Notes: generated from the sequence alone by a model not told the origin. A DNA stretch of 64,000 nt from Flavobacterium sp. Root935 (GCF_001429295.1 NZ_LMJL01000012.1:173511-237510); one strand, 5' to 3'. Positions 17,216-27,336 are shown, counted from the first letter of the stretch. Program-made: numbers and translations.

Positions 17216-17962
17216 TTAGGTTAACATTCCTCCGCAAACATTAAGAACTTGTCCAGTAATATAACCGCTCATGTCTGAAGCTAAGAAAAGACAAGCATTT
17301 GCTACATCTTCTGGGCTTCCTCCACGTTTCAACGGAATACCTTCTCTCCATCCTTTTACTACATCTTCAGATAATTTTGCAGTCATTTCAGTTTCAATAA
17401 ATCCTGGCGCGATTGCATTGCAACGAATGTTACGAGAACCTAATTCTAGAGCTACAGATTTAGTAAAACCAATTGCACCAGCTTTAGAAGCGGCATAATT
17501 TGTTTGTCCAGCGTTTCCAGAAACTCCAACTACAGAACTAATGTTGATGATTGAACCTGCTCTTTGTTTCAAGAAAGTTTTTTGAATCGCTTTTGTCATA
17601 TTAAAAACCGATTTCAAGTTTACATCAATTACTTGGTCGAAATCTGCCTCGGACATACGCATTAACAAATTGTCTTTTGTTATTCCGGCATTGTTGATTA
17701 AGATATCTACAGTTCCAAAATCTGCTAAAACAGCATCAACAAAAGTTTGAGCCTCATTAAAATCTGCTGCATTAGATTGATAACCTTTTGCTTTAACGCC
17801 TAAACTATTTAGTTCAGCTTCTAATGCTTCTGCAGAAGCTGCAGATGAGCTGTATGTAAAAGCAACGTTTGCTCCATGTTTAGCAAAAACTTCAGCAATT
17901 CCTTTTCCGATTCCACGGCTTGCACCAGTAATTATTGCAACTTTTCCTTCTAGTAATTTCAT
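17216..17962 (-). CDS. fabG: FabG, 3-oxoacyl-ACP reductase
   Basis: NADPH-dependent ketoreductase of fatty acid elongation, SDR family. With the ATG at 17962 the protein is 248 aa and begins MKLLEGKVAIITGASRGIGKG, with the cofactor loop TGASRGIG (12-19). NNAG, the catalytic Ser in INISSVVG and the YAASK active-site pair follow, then the FIETEMT substrate lid and C-terminal GYITGQVLNVCGGM. The frame is open to 18064, but a TATATTTG promoter box (17994-18001) falls inside that extension, so the shorter start is right. Other SDR enzymes can look similar; the FabG match is strong along the whole length. Confidence 0.94.
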   Translation of the reverse strand: MKLLEGKVAIITGASRGIGKGIAEVFAKHGANVAFTYSSSAASAEALEAELNSLGVKAKGYQSNAADFNEAQTFVDAVLADFGTVDILINNAGITKDNLLMRMSEADFDQVIDVNLKSVFNMTKAIQKTFLKQRAGSIINISSVVGVSGNAGQTNYAASKAGAIGFTKSVALELGSRNIRCNAIAPGFIETEMTAKLSEDVVKGWREGIPLKRGGSPEDVANACLFLASDMSGYITGQVLNVCGGMLT

Positions 17963-17993
17963 ATTAAGGTATTCGTTTTTATTTTTTGAAATA

Positions 17994-18001
17994 CAAATAT
18001 A
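17994..18001 (-). promoter_or_regulatory. -7 box of fabG
   Basis: TATATTTG on the minus strand, 31 nt upstream of the chosen fabG start. No convincing TTG at -33. Confidence 0.5.
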
Positions 18002-18068
18002 GAGTATTTGGGCGTTTAATAAAATTTGTAATACAAAAATTGGCTTAGATTTTTCTTTATTCATAAAA

Positions 18069-18097
18069 CAAAAAAACAGCTCAATAAATGAGCTGTT
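18069..18097 (-). terminator. Intrinsic terminator after the small membrane protein gene
   Basis: AACAGCTCA / TGAGCTGTT stem, 5-nt loop, followed on the minus strand by a T-run. Lies 32 nt downstream of the stop at 18129. Confidence 0.9.
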
Positions 18098-18128
18098 CTC
18101 CCAAAATAAAAAAATAAAACTAAAATTC

Positions 18129-18401
18129 TTATATATGATTTTGCTTTGTTATGGCGAACATAATTATAAGAACTACAGCCATAATCATCATTCTGTTTAC
18201 TGATTCTGAAAGCTTTTTAATTCTTTCAGCTTTATCATTTTTTCTTTGTTTACTAACATCCAATATAATGTATAGTGTAACCATTGCAATCGATAAATAA
18301 AGGTAAGATCTCACATAATCTCTAAAAAATCCTAAAATAGTGAGAAGTAAGATACCCCATAATAAAAAGATTATATTAAGATGTGAAATGTATTTTTTCA
18401 T
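18129..18401 (-). CDS. Small membrane protein of unknown function
   Basis: About 90 aa from the ATG at 18401 (MKKYISHLNIIFLLWG); an ATG at 18425 would add eight residues. Three hydrophobic stretches: about 8-28, 30-48 and 66-84, separated by a charged loop KQRKNDKAERIKKLSES. No family recognised. It is isolated from the uptake locus upstream by the terminator at 18466-18503 and has its own terminator, so it is probably transcribed alone. Confidence 0.55.
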   Translation of the reverse strand: MKKYISHLNIIFLLWGILLLTILGFFRDYVRSYLYLSIAMVTLYIILDVSKQRKNDKAERIKKLSESVNRMMIMAVVLIIMFAITKQNHI

Positions 18402-18465
18402 TATAAATCCAATATTTAAACTCATTAAACAAATAGTTTTTCGTTTCTCCTCTTTATGTTTTATT

Positions 18466-18503
18466 AAAAAAAAGCAGTCCAGTAAACTGGAACTGCTTTT
18501 TTT
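18466..18503 (-). terminator. Intrinsic terminator of the SusC/SusD locus
   Basis: GCAGTCCAGT / ACTGGAACTGC stem with one bulge, flanked by an A-run (T-run on the minus strand) and a T-run. It closes the operon that ends with the DUF4302 lipoprotein gene at 18519. Confidence 0.9.
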
Positions 18504-18518
18504 AACTACAATAAAATT

Positions 18519-19880
18519 TTATAATTGATAAGTTGTCATTCTAAAGTTACTAGCTGCACTTGTAAAAGTATAAATGGTATTAGAAAATGTAATTCTAAAA
18601 GTTTCTTTTTTAACATACAGACCTTTTGAATTGGTTAATTCATTATCTATATCTTTTAAGAAAGCATAATTTGCTGCTGTTGTATTCCAGCCATCATCAT
18701 TTAAAATTATAGTTTTATTAACTGCATCTTCTGTTGTAGTTAACCAATGAACAATTTGAGCTTTTCCTCCATTAAACTGATACTGAATATATGTCCCGTT
18801 GGGTACATTATTAAACACAATTTGAACTCTGGCAATAGATTGATTTGCAGGTAATGTAGCATTTACTTTATCTACAAGTGTTTTAAAATAAGATGAATTT
18901 GTTGGAGCTGTATACAAGTTTGCTGCAATGTATCCGAACACCATCTGTGGTTTTCCAACAACTAAGTTTTTATAGTCATCAGTAAGAACTAATGGTTTTG
19001 CACTATATTTAATAGAAGCGCTTACACCATTTGTTCCGGTTGCTGTAAAACTTCCGTCTGTACTATTGTATATAAAATCTGTTAATTTCTGACCACCTAC
19101 TTCTACAGCTGGGCTTACTACAATTCCTGTTGGAGTATATGCAATTCCCATATTGTTTGTAGCTGTAGATCCAGCTTCAATAGAATTTGCAGTTGCAAAT
19201 CTTGATCTCGTAGCAAAAGTAAAATCATATTGATGTGTAGTTGTTCCGTCATTTGTTTCAAATAATCTAAACAATGGTCTTGTATTTGCGCCAACAACGT
19301 TAGCAATCATATCAATGTTTTTAGGAAGATCTGTCCAATCCTGAGCAGTTGCTTTTACAAAACGAATTTCTTTAGATGTACCATCACCTGCAGTTCTGTT
19401 TGCTTTAAATATAAGCTGTCCATTTTCTTGTCCGTAATATAAAAACTGAAAATCTCCTAAATATCCTTTACCAAGCAAAGCTGGTGTTGGATTAGATTGT
19501 GGGCTTGAATCTGATAATAAATGAATTCTGTTTTTAGTTGTAAAAACCAAACTTACAGTACTTCCTAATTGAATATCGTATTCACTTGTGAATTTTGAAG
19601 TTGTAGTAGCATCAAAGTCAGATGCCATTTCAACTTTTCCATCAGGAGTAAATTTGAATAAATGAGTAAAGCCTCCAAGTTGTTTATCGTCTGTAAAATA
19701 AACCGCTTTCCAGCCATCTGGAGAAGTGAGCAAAACTTCTTGTAATTCGCTTTTTTGAGCATTTAAACGCTCTGTTGGAGTTTTGTCAAACTTTTGTTCA
19801 ACTTCTGTACTTGTACAAGCTGTCAGCTGCACTATAAGCAATGCAACAACTACATACTTGAATATATTTTTTATTTTCAT
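18519..19880 (-). CDS. DUF4302-type lipoprotein of the SusC/SusD locus
   Basis: 453-aa lipoprotein: signal peptide with lipobox LTAC (Cys22), then the N-terminal signature ERLNAQKSELQEVLLTSPDGWKAVYFTDDK typical of DUF4302 proteins. The rest is beta-rich without catalytic motifs that I recognise. Genes of this kind are regularly found with a SusC/SusD pair and a zinc-metallohydrolase lipoprotein, exactly as here, and are presumed to bind or hold the substrate at the cell surface. It is the last gene of the operon, 37 bp after the metallohydrolase gene, and is followed by an intrinsic terminator. Confidence 0.8.
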   Translation of the reverse strand: MKIKNIFKYVVVALLIVQLTACTSTEVEQKFDKTPTERLNAQKSELQEVLLTSPDGWKAVYFTDDKQLGGFTHLFKFTPDGKVEMASDFDATTTSKFTSEYDIQLGSTVSLVFTTKNRIHLLSDSSPQSNPTPALLGKGYLGDFQFLYYGQENGQLIFKANRTAGDGTSKEIRFVKATAQDWTDLPKNIDMIANVVGANTRPLFRLFETNDGTTTHQYDFTFATRSRFATANSIEAGSTATNNMGIAYTPTGIVVSPAVEVGGQKLTDFIYNSTDGSFTATGTNGVSASIKYSAKPLVLTDDYKNLVVGKPQMVFGYIAANLYTAPTNSSYFKTLVDKVNATLPANQSIARVQIVFNNVPNGTYIQYQFNGGKAQIVHWLTTTEDAVNKTIILNDDGWNTTAANYAFLKDIDNELTNSKGLYVKKETFRITFSNTIYTFTSAASNFRMTTYQL

Positions 19881-19917
19881 AATACCTTTTTTTAAGTTTT
19901 ATAATTGTTGAAACAAA

Positions 19918-20778
19918 TTAATTATTAATTACATAAGTGGTATTCTTTTCTGCTTCATCTCTTAATGCATAAAAGTCCATATTAAAAGCGTCTTTAAAAT
20001 ATTGAACTACAATTGCTTCTTTTCTTTGAATATCTGCTCTTGCTTTTGCACTTGTTATACCTGCTAATATTGCAGCGTATTCTGCTTTTGTACTAATTAA
20101 AATAATAGACGCAGTTTCTGCAAAATCTTCAACGACATTTGATCTAGCATAGCTTGTAATAAAACCTAACTCTCTAGATGCTGCAGTTGTCTCAAGATGC
20201 CACGTTGCAGTATATCCTGAAGGTGTAATTTTTCCCCAAGCCTGCTCATCAAAAGGTTTAGTCTGATTTAAAATATGAACGTATTCGTGTTGAATGGTAT
20301 GAATAAATTCGGCAACAATTGCACGGTTTTTCTTGTTGATATTATCAACTTCAAAAAGCGTTATTCTTTGCCCGCCTTCAGCAATACCAAGTGTTCTGGT
20401 GCCGTTTGAGTTTGAATTTACTCCACCTACCAAAACAATTTCTCGTGGTGCAATTTTTTTAACAAAATCTGCTCCTCCAATTGTTGCATAACTCTGCAGC
20501 CAAATTTGTTTAACAATTTCTAATGCCGGCTGTACTTTATCTATTGTTGGAGGAAATAGATATCTTGTATTATCAACCGTATTTTGATTCCATTTATACT
20601 GCGCATTAATATTATATGGAACAAGATAATTGGCATCAATCCATTTATCTAAATCTGTTTTAGCTGGCTGGTTGTAATCTAACTGGCTTTCTGTTGGCTG
20701 ATCTTCATGAGCACAAGCCGTTAAAGCTAAAACCCCAACAAATACTGCTATCTTTTTATATTTATTTACAAATTTCAT
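19918..20778 (-). CDS. Substrate import-associated zinc metallohydrolase lipoprotein
   Basis: 286 aa. Lipobox LTAC at 19-22 (Cys22), so membrane-anchored, probably surface exposed. A zinc-binding HEYVH motif (HExxH, residues 164-168) lies in EFIHTIQHEYVHILNQTKPF; a downstream acidic stretch VVEDFAETASIIL probably supplies the third ligand, as in gluzincin-like metallohydrolases (the EDFAE helix). It sits between susD and the DUF4302 gene, 18 bp after susD. This protein class is known only from association with SusC/SusD loci; the bond it cleaves is not known. Inferred to trim a peptide-like or other polymeric substrate before import. Confidence 0.82.
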   Translation of the reverse strand: MKFVNKYKKIAVFVGVLALTACAHEDQPTESQLDYNQPAKTDLDKWIDANYLVPYNINAQYKWNQNTVDNTRYLFPPTIDKVQPALEIVKQIWLQSYATIGGADFVKKIAPREIVLVGGVNSNSNGTRTLGIAEGGQRITLFEVDNINKKNRAIVAEFIHTIQHEYVHILNQTKPFDEQAWGKITPSGYTATWHLETTAASRELGFITSYARSNVVEDFAETASIILISTKAEYAAILAGITSAKARADIQRKEAIVVQYFKDAFNMDFYALRDEAEKNTTYVINN

Positions 20779-20796
20779 AATACTTTAAGTTTAGTT

Positions 20797-22275
20797 TTAT
20801 CTAGGATTTTTCTCTACTCCATTACTTGATGCACTTAGAGGAATTTGTATTGCTCTACGTTTATCATCTTTCTCTAATACATTTGTTGGCTTATTGAAAG
20901 TTTCATGTCTTACAACAATGTTGAAACGTTTTACGTCAAAATATCTAATTCCTTCGTGGATAAAATCTCTTCTTCTAGTTTCAGCAATTGCTTTCACGTA
21001 AGAAGTCTGAACTGGTGTCATCTCATAAAAAGGAGTATATTCATCTGCAATAACTGGATATTTGGCTACAACTTTTGCTTCTGTAAGTTTATCTGTTGCG
21101 GCATTATAACCTGTAGTTCTTGTGCCTAAGAAATATTCTAATTCTGTATTTGCTTCTGCAATTCTATTTTTCATTACAAGAGCTTCAATTCTATTTAAAT
21201 AAAATTCGTCGTAAGATAAAAGTACAGTTCCTAAATATGGCTCTCCAATGTTAGCCGTTAAGTTTGTATACTTAAAATACTCTTTAAACTTTGGCGAGAA
21301 AACTGTCATACTACTATTGTATGAATATGTTTTATAAAGCCAGAGTTTTCCATATATATTAGTTGCCTGTCCAAAAATGTCTGGACTTTTGTTCCCTGCT
21401 AAATAGAATCTATTTCTGCTTGATGCTCTCGCATAAATTGAATAAGCAGATACTACTAATAAGTTTGCTGGTTCTCCTGCTTTTGCATATTCGATAAATT
21501 GCACATTTGGATCTAAAGCTGTAAATGCTAAATAGTTTCTTAATTTTCCAACAGGCTTAGAACCTAATCCTTCAGAAACTTCAAGAACCTTGTCCCAATC
21601 TCCTTTTATCAAATAGAAACGGCTTGCAAAGGCATTTGCAGCTTCTTTAGTAAAGTGAAATTTTGGCTCAGAATAATTGTTTCCAACTAATTTAATTCCT
21701 TCTTCAAGGTCTTTTTGTATAAAATCGAAAACTTCTTTAACTGTATTTCTAGTATACTTTTTAATTAATACTTCTTCTGGTTCTGTAACATATGGAATTC
21801 CAAGATCTTTATCTGCTGTAGCTGGATTGTATCTTTGAGACCAAAATGAAACTAACATAAAGTGCGCATAAGCTCTAGCCAATAAAGCTTCTCCTTTTTG
21901 AGGATTTAAACTTGAAGGATTTCCTTGCTCACTTATTGCCTGAAGTGCTTTGTTTGCATGTGCGATTGCTCGGTAACAAGCATCCCAATAGTTTGCCTGA
22001 GTATCAACGTTTGTCTCATTCTGCATTTCCCAATTGTAGTTTTGCTCATTTTTAGGCAAAGTTTCAGCCAATTGCCCATCACCAACGTTATCAGTCATTG
22101 TTTCAGCAAAGTCCATATAGGTTCCTCCATTTGGATATGCGTTAACCAAAAGTTCCGATATTTTATCTGCAGTATCTATTTGCGTTCTATTATCTGGAGT
22201 TTCTGAAAGGAACTCATCACAGCTGCTAAGAGAAACTACTAATAATAATGAAAATGCTATTTTTATATTTTTCAT
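20797..22275 (-). CDS. SusD/RagB-family surface substrate-binding lipoprotein
   Basis: 492 aa. Signal peptide and lipobox LSSC (Cys19), then the N-terminal signature CDEFLSETPDNRTQI of the RagB/SusD family. TPR-like helices follow (for example YWDACYRAIAHANKALQAI and KGEALLARAYAHFMLVSFW), and the C-terminus shows AETRRRDFIHEGIRYFDVKRFNI, the conserved RagB/SusD end. It forms the lid of the SusC channel and captures the ligand. It lies 11 bp after susC and is co-transcribed. Sequence alone does not identify the ligand. Confidence 0.94.
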   Translation of the reverse strand: MKNIKIAFSLLLVVSLSSCDEFLSETPDNRTQIDTADKISELLVNAYPNGGTYMDFAETMTDNVGDGQLAETLPKNEQNYNWEMQNETNVDTQANYWDACYRAIAHANKALQAISEQGNPSSLNPQKGEALLARAYAHFMLVSFWSQRYNPATADKDLGIPYVTEPEEVLIKKYTRNTVKEVFDFIQKDLEEGIKLVGNNYSEPKFHFTKEAANAFASRFYLIKGDWDKVLEVSEGLGSKPVGKLRNYLAFTALDPNVQFIEYAKAGEPANLLVVSAYSIYARASSRNRFYLAGNKSPDIFGQATNIYGKLWLYKTYSYNSSMTVFSPKFKEYFKYTNLTANIGEPYLGTVLLSYDEFYLNRIEALVMKNRIAEANTELEYFLGTRTTGYNAATDKLTEAKVVAKYPVIADEYTPFYEMTPVQTSYVKAIAETRRRDFIHEGIRYFDVKRFNIVVRHETFNKPTNVLEKDDKRRAIQIPLSASSNGVEKNPR

Positions 22276-22286
22276 AATTAACTTAA

Positions 22287-25200
22287 TTATAATGAAACAT
22301 TTAAAGTGAATGTATACTGAGAAGTGATTGGAAATGCAACTCCTCCTGTATTACGGAATTCAGGATCTTGGCCGTTTAATTTTTTATCAGAATAAATCAA
22401 CCAAGGATTAACTGCTGAACCTTTTAATGTAAAAGTGCTTACTCCTAACTTACTCTTTAATTCTTTTGGAAACTCCCAACTCAATGAGATATTTTTCAAT
22501 CTTACAAAATCACCATCAGCAATTCTAACATCAGAATAATTATAAGTGTTATAGGCTCTTTGTAACATATTTTGTCCACCATAATCTGTAATTAACCTTT
22601 TATCTGCAATAACTGGTACATTTGTATAATTTTCGTCACCTGGATTAATCCAACGATTCGTGAAATCTTTTGTAAATACAGTTAAATCATCATACTGGCT
22701 GTCATAAATTGGATTTAAACGAACTTTATTTCCTCCTGATCCAACGATGAAAACATATAATGACCAGTTTTTATAAGTAAATGTATTTGCTAAACCAACT
22801 GATTTGTTTGGCTCTATAGATCCTTCGTATTTCAAGTAATTGGTAACATTATCATTATCTTGAAAATTAGCTCCTGTAATGTTATCTGTTTCACCTGGTG
22901 CCATAACAAATGTTGGAAGACCTTGGTTATTTAAACCTGTAAATTGATACGAATAAATAGAGTTTCTTGGGTGGCCAATTGCATTCCCTCCGTTACCATC
23001 AACTAAATCAAAAGCTGTTGGTTTATTTTCTAATTTGGTAATTTCTTGATTGAAAACTGAGAAATTAAGTGTCGTTGACCATTTAAAATCACGAGAAACA
23101 ATGTTTTGAGTAGTTATACCAACTTCAAGACCTTTAGTCTCCATGTTTGCATTATTACCTTGTTTAATTCTTTGACCTCCAATACCTGAAGTAATTACGT
23201 AATCAACTAAATCAAATGCTTTACGACGGTAAACATCTGTTACAAACTGAACTCTATTATTAAACATACCTAAGTCAAGTCCAATGTTAGTTTCAAATTG
23301 TTTTTCCCAAGTTAAATCTGAATTTTGTAATTGATCGATTTCGATACCAGTTTCTCTGTCATCAAGATTTAAACGGTTAGAAATAAAGCTTTTATAAATA
23401 GCCAAAGAGTTTGTTGCTGGACCAGCAGTAGCAGTTAATCCATAAGAACCTCTTAAAGCTAAATTGTTAATCGCTTTTACATTTTTCATGAATTTTTCTT
23501 CAGAAACATTCCATTTTCCACTAAATGTGTAAGTTGGCAGCCAACGAGAAGAGTTACTATTTCCTTGTCTGTTAGAACCATCATAACGTCCTGTTACAGA
23601 AGCAGTATAACGACGATCGAATGTATAACCCACTTTTCCAAAGAAACCTACAGTACGCTCTCTTTCTTCATTAAATCCGTAATAAGAATTTCCTTCATTA
23701 ATGATTTTTTCAATTAATCTAGGATCAGTAAATGCTGTAAGACCTCTATCATATTGAAGTCCGGCTGCTGTAAAATTATCACTGTTCCTATCTACAGAAC
23801 GTAATTCTGTACCAAAGAAACCTTCTAATTCATGCTTTTCAGCAAAAGTATTTCTATAAGTAACACTGTTTCTAATGTTATAAGAAGTCATGTCATTTGT
23901 AAACTTTCTCAAGAAACCTCCGTTAGGTAAAACAGAAACCGCTGGAGCAGTTAAATCATTAGGATCTTTGTATAAAAAGATATTTGCATCTCTTACAATT
24001 GTTGTTTCCATTGCATTGTAAGCACCAACAACGTTAGATCCTTCTAAAATTTTATGCTCTCTGCTTGTGTTTGCATAACGAGCAGATCCTGTTAAGTTAT
24101 AAGTTAAATGCGGTGTAATTTTATAATCTAAATCTAATTGGAAACGAATATCTTTTACTTGAATATCTAAATAGTTAGTTTTCAATTCGTTGATAATATT
24201 CATTGGAGCCCAGTTATTTCTATAGTACTCTAAATTTCCATTTTCATCATAAGGTCTTAAAGTTCTGCTTGTATTTAAAACATAGCTAAAAGGGTTGATA
24301 TCGAAATCTCTAGTAACCTTACCAAATACTTGATCTTTTTGACTTTCATAAGTTCCAGGAGCTCCCTGATCTCTAATAGAAGCCAAAGTAGATAATGTCA
24401 GATTTAATCTGTCATTGATATAGAAAGTTCCTTTAATATTAGATGATAATTGTTTTACATCATCAGCAATAGTCCATCCTGGATCTGTATAGTATCCTAA
24501 AGAGGCATAAAATGTATTGTTTTTTCCACCTCCAGAAAAACTTAAAGAGTGATTTTGTGTAATAGATGGTCTAAATAAAACCTTAAACCAATCAGTATTG
24601 GCTAATTCATATTTTCTTAAGAAATTATTACGGCTTACAGGATCGTTATTTACTAAATATCCTCCAGTTTCTGGAACATAAGTATTAATTGCTCTTCCAA
24701 GAATATTGTAAACCCCGCCGTATCTTCCTTGAACAGTCGAAGGTAAATCTAAGAAACCTTTAGATTCCATTTCTTTAAAAATACTCATTGACTCTTGAGA
24801 ATTCAAAATATCATATTGCGTATAACTTGGCACACTTCTTACTGTCTGCTCTAAGCTATAAGCTACTTTTAATGGAGAATCTCTACGACCTTGTTTTGTA
24901 GTAACAACTACAACTCCGTTTAATGATCTTGAACCATAGATTGAAGTAGCGGATGCATCTTTAAGAATTTCAATACTTTGAATATCGTTTGCATTTAATC
25001 CTGCAACAGAAGAGCTTAATAAAGTTTCTGAATTTCCAGAAGCCAAATCAGCAAAAGTAATATTGATAATATCTTCTTGAACAACACCATCAATTACCCA
25101 TAAAGGTTTTGTATCTCCAAAAATTGAAGAAGATCCACGAACTGTAATTTTCGGAGCAGTACCAAAAGTACCTGTAACGTTTTGTACTGTAACCCCAGCA

Positions 25201-25991
25201 GCTTTTCCTTCAATCATTCTACTCACATCTACTACTCCATCAACTTTTAATTCAGCTCCAGAAATTTTACTGATCGCTCCAGTAAAAGTTCTTTTTGAAG
25301 TTTTTTCATATCCAGTTGTAATTACAACTTCTTGAAGATTTTGTCCTGCTTCTGTTAAAACAATAGTTGGTGTAGTATTTTCTATGCCAATCTCTTTAGT
25401 TTCCATTCCAACGTAAGAAATAACAATACGGTTTACATTTGCCGGCATTTCGATAACGAAATTTCCATCAAAATCAGTTAAAACTGCCGTTTTTGTTCCT
25501 TTAGCCATAACTGTAGCTCCAGGAAGCGGGCTGCCCGTTTGGTCTGTAACTTTTCCTTTAATAATTGGTCCAAAAGTCAAAAGTTCAAATAAAGAATCAT
25601 GATTATTTGCAGTTGAGAAAGAGCCAACAGAATTTTTCTGAAGCACAATTTGATTGCTTACTTCAGAAAAAGTAATATTAAATGGTACTAGTATTCTGCT
25701 TAGCACACTAGATAAAGTTTCTTGATTTGCCTCTACACTCACTTTTTGAGAAAGTTGAGGAAGTCTAGAATTATAAGAAAATTTTACATGAGCAGACTTT
25801 TCAATTTTAGATAAGGCATTGTCTAAAGTTAGATTTTCGACTGTAATTGTAACTTTAGTATCTAATTTTTTCTGCCCATTTACATTATTTGCCATCGTAA
25901 CACTTGAAAATATAAGTGCTAACACAAACTGAAACAGCGTTATTTTCATGATTTGGTGAAGTAATCGTTGCTTGACAACAGGTTTTTTCAT
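22287..25991 (-). CDS. SusC/RagA-family TonB-dependent transporter with STN signalling domain
   Basis: 1234-aa outer-membrane importer. After a signal peptide (about 1-40) comes a Secretin/TonB N-terminal (STN) domain at about 45-120 (TITVENLTLDNALSKIEKSA), then a carboxypeptidase-regulatory-like beta domain at about 145-225 (IIKGKVTDQTGSPLPGATVM), a plug (about 230-380, VLKDASATSIYGSRSLNGVV type motif ILKDASATSIYG) and a 22-strand barrel ending TSQYTFTLNVSL. The STN domain is the feature that talks to a FecR anti-sigma factor, which is encoded next door with its sigma factor. So import is coupled to transcription of the locus. Confidence 0.95.
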   Translation of the reverse strand: MKKPVVKQRLLHQIMKITLFQFVLALIFSSVTMANNVNGQKKLDTKVTITVENLTLDNALSKIEKSAHVKFSYNSRLPQLSQKVSVEANQETLSSVLSRILVPFNITFSEVSNQIVLQKNSVGSFSTANNHDSLFELLTFGPIIKGKVTDQTGSPLPGATVMAKGTKTAVLTDFDGNFVIEMPANVNRIVISYVGMETKEIGIENTTPTIVLTEAGQNLQEVVITTGYEKTSKRTFTGAISKISGAELKVDGVVDVSRMIEGKAAGVTVQNVTGTFGTAPKITVRGSSSIFGDTKPLWVIDGVVQEDIINITFADLASGNSETLLSSSVAGLNANDIQSIEILKDASATSIYGSRSLNGVVVVTTKQGRRDSPLKVAYSLEQTVRSVPSYTQYDILNSQESMSIFKEMESKGFLDLPSTVQGRYGGVYNILGRAINTYVPETGGYLVNNDPVSRNNFLRKYELANTDWFKVLFRPSITQNHSLSFSGGGKNNTFYASLGYYTDPGWTIADDVKQLSSNIKGTFYINDRLNLTLSTLASIRDQGAPGTYESQKDQVFGKVTRDFDINPFSYVLNTSRTLRPYDENGNLEYYRNNWAPMNIINELKTNYLDIQVKDIRFQLDLDYKITPHLTYNLTGSARYANTSREHKILEGSNVVGAYNAMETTIVRDANIFLYKDPNDLTAPAVSVLPNGGFLRKFTNDMTSYNIRNSVTYRNTFAEKHELEGFFGTELRSVDRNSDNFTAAGLQYDRGLTAFTDPRLIEKIINEGNSYYGFNEERERTVGFFGKVGYTFDRRYTASVTGRYDGSNRQGNSNSSRWLPTYTFSGKWNVSEEKFMKNVKAINNLALRGSYGLTATAGPATNSLAIYKSFISNRLNLDDRETGIEIDQLQNSDLTWEKQFETNIGLDLGMFNNRVQFVTDVYRRKAFDLVDYVITSGIGGQRIKQGNNANMETKGLEVGITTQNIVSRDFKWSTTLNFSVFNQEITKLENKPTAFDLVDGNGGNAIGHPRNSIYSYQFTGLNNQGLPTFVMAPGETDNITGANFQDNDNVTNYLKYEGSIEPNKSVGLANTFTYKNWSLYVFIVGSGGNKVRLNPIYDSQYDDLTVFTKDFTNRWINPGDENYTNVPVIADKRLITDYGGQNMLQRAYNTYNYSDVRIADGDFVRLKNISLSWEFPKELKSKLGVSTFTLKGSAVNPWLIYSDKKLNGQDPEFRNTGGVAFPITSQYTFTLNVSL

Positions 25992-26079
25992 AATTTTGGT
26001 TTGTTTTGATTAATACTATTCGAGTGTATTTTAAGAAACATCATAAATTACTCTTTACAGAGAGTGATTTACTTAATTT

Positions 26080-26118
26080 AAAGTGTCGACAATGTTACAG
26101 CATTTCGGCACTTTTTTT
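26080..26118. other. Hairpin in the fecR-susC spacer
   Basis: AAAGTG-T-CGA (26080-26089) pairs with TCG-G-CACTTT (26105-26114); the T-run lies on the plus-strand side, so as a terminator it would point away from susC. It may be an mRNA 5' structure or regulator site upstream of susC. The rest of the 229-bp spacer (25992-26220) is AT-rich with no clear -7 box; the susC promoter may be one read by the local ECF sigma factor. Confidence 0.35.
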
Positions 26119-26220
26119 ATGTATTTATTTTTTACATAGGCAGTTAAAGATTTTTTTTTAGTTTCGACAATCAGTTTATTTTGGTTTTTTCATCTATATT
26201 ATTAATTGGAATTCAACCTT

Positions 26221-27336
26221 CTAGTTACAGCCAGAAGTAGTAATCACAATTTGGTTTCCATTCATCTCGTAGTTAGTATCATTGCCAATACTTTTACAAA
26301 TAATTTTTAACTTTTCGGCTAACGGCTGATCACTTAACGAGGTTGTTAAACGGCAGTCTTTTAATTTATCTTGAGGAAAATCAATATCTACTAAATACGC
26401 CTGTTCAATTGTTTCTAAAATTTGAGCTACTGGAATATCAGTAAACTCAAAACTCAACTGTTCAATATTTGTAGCACTATTAACTAAAACTGGATCGGCA
26501 GTAATATTTGTAATCTTATTGAAAACAAAGTCTTTACGAGCAAAACGAACGGCTTGATTAGGAAGTAAAACAATTTCTTGATTTTCAGGAGCATGAACTA
26601 AATCATTTGATTTTACCCTTACTTTACCGGTGCGAACTAGAACTTCAACGTTTTGCTGATCTGGATAAGCCTTGATTCTAAAACTTGTACCGACAACTCG
26701 AGTCACAATTTCGTTAGCATAAACAAAAAAAGGCTTTTTAGGATTTTTACTAATTTCAAAGAAACCTTCGCCGGATAAATACACCTTTCTTTCGTTTCCG
26801 GTAAAGATTTTAGGGTAACTTAATTTACTATTTGGCTGTAGCAATACCGAACTTCCATCTGATAGCGTAATGGTTTGAGATTTTTCGGTATTATTAGTTT
26901 GTTCTACAAGACCTTCGCTATTCTCTTCTACTAATTCTTTATAAGTGATTTCATTATCATTTGACAAAACATCACTTTTAAAGAACCAAACAGAAAATAT
27001 ACCTGCTAAAATTGCTGCTGCGACACCGCTAAACCAGTATCGCTGAATTTTAAGTTTTCTAGTTTTTAGAGTATTTCGAGAAAGTTCTTCTCTTTGTTCA
27101 ATTTTAAACCAAGTTTTCTGTAAAGATTCATGGACCTGATGTGAAGATAATTTAGAATCTGGAACTTTCATTGCCAGCAGCAAAAGCCTTGCATCTTCAA
27201 CAAGTTTGGCTCTTTGGAGATTTTCTAAAGTCCATTCTTCCCAGCCTTGTTCATCAACTTTAGATAAAATCCATAATTGAAAAGATTCATCAGCTAAGAA
27301 GTCTTCTATTTCGGTATAATTGTTACGTTTTTGCAT
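26221..27336 (-). CDS. FecR-family anti-sigma factor
   Basis: 371 aa. Cytoplasmic N-terminal domain (1-100), a single membrane helix at about 101-119 (WFSGVAAAILAGIFSVWFF), a FecR periplasmic domain (about 155-270: TLSDGSSVLLQPNSKLSYP, VYLSGEGFFEISKNPKKPFFVYA, VVGTSFRIKAYPD) and a C-terminal DUF4974-type domain (about 290-371: LSFEFTDIPVAQILETIEQAYLVDI) that resembles the STN fold. It holds the upstream ECF sigma factor inactive until the SusC STN domain signals ligand. Gene order sigma, fecR, susC, susD on one strand fits cell-surface signalling. Confidence 0.94.
   Translation of the reverse strand: MQKRNNYTEIEDFLADESFQLWILSKVDEQGWEEWTLENLQRAKLVEDARLLLLAMKVPDSKLSSHQVHESLQKTWFKIEQREELSRNTLKTRKLKIQRYWFSGVAAAILAGIFSVWFFKSDVLSNDNEITYKELVEENSEGLVEQTNNTEKSQTITLSDGSSVLLQPNSKLSYPKIFTGNERKVYLSGEGFFEISKNPKKPFFVYANEIVTRVVGTSFRIKAYPDQQNVEVLVRTGKVRVKSNDLVHAPENQEIVLLPNQAVRFARKDFVFNKITNITADPVLVNSATNIEQLSFEFTDIPVAQILETIEQAYLVDIDFPQDKLKDCRLTTSLSDQPLAEKLKIICKSIGNDTNYEMNGNQIVITTSGCN

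Noticed and set aside
17963-18064. Longer fabG start at 18064
   Set aside because: A TATATTTG promoter box falls inside the extension and the SDR fold begins at MKLLEGK.
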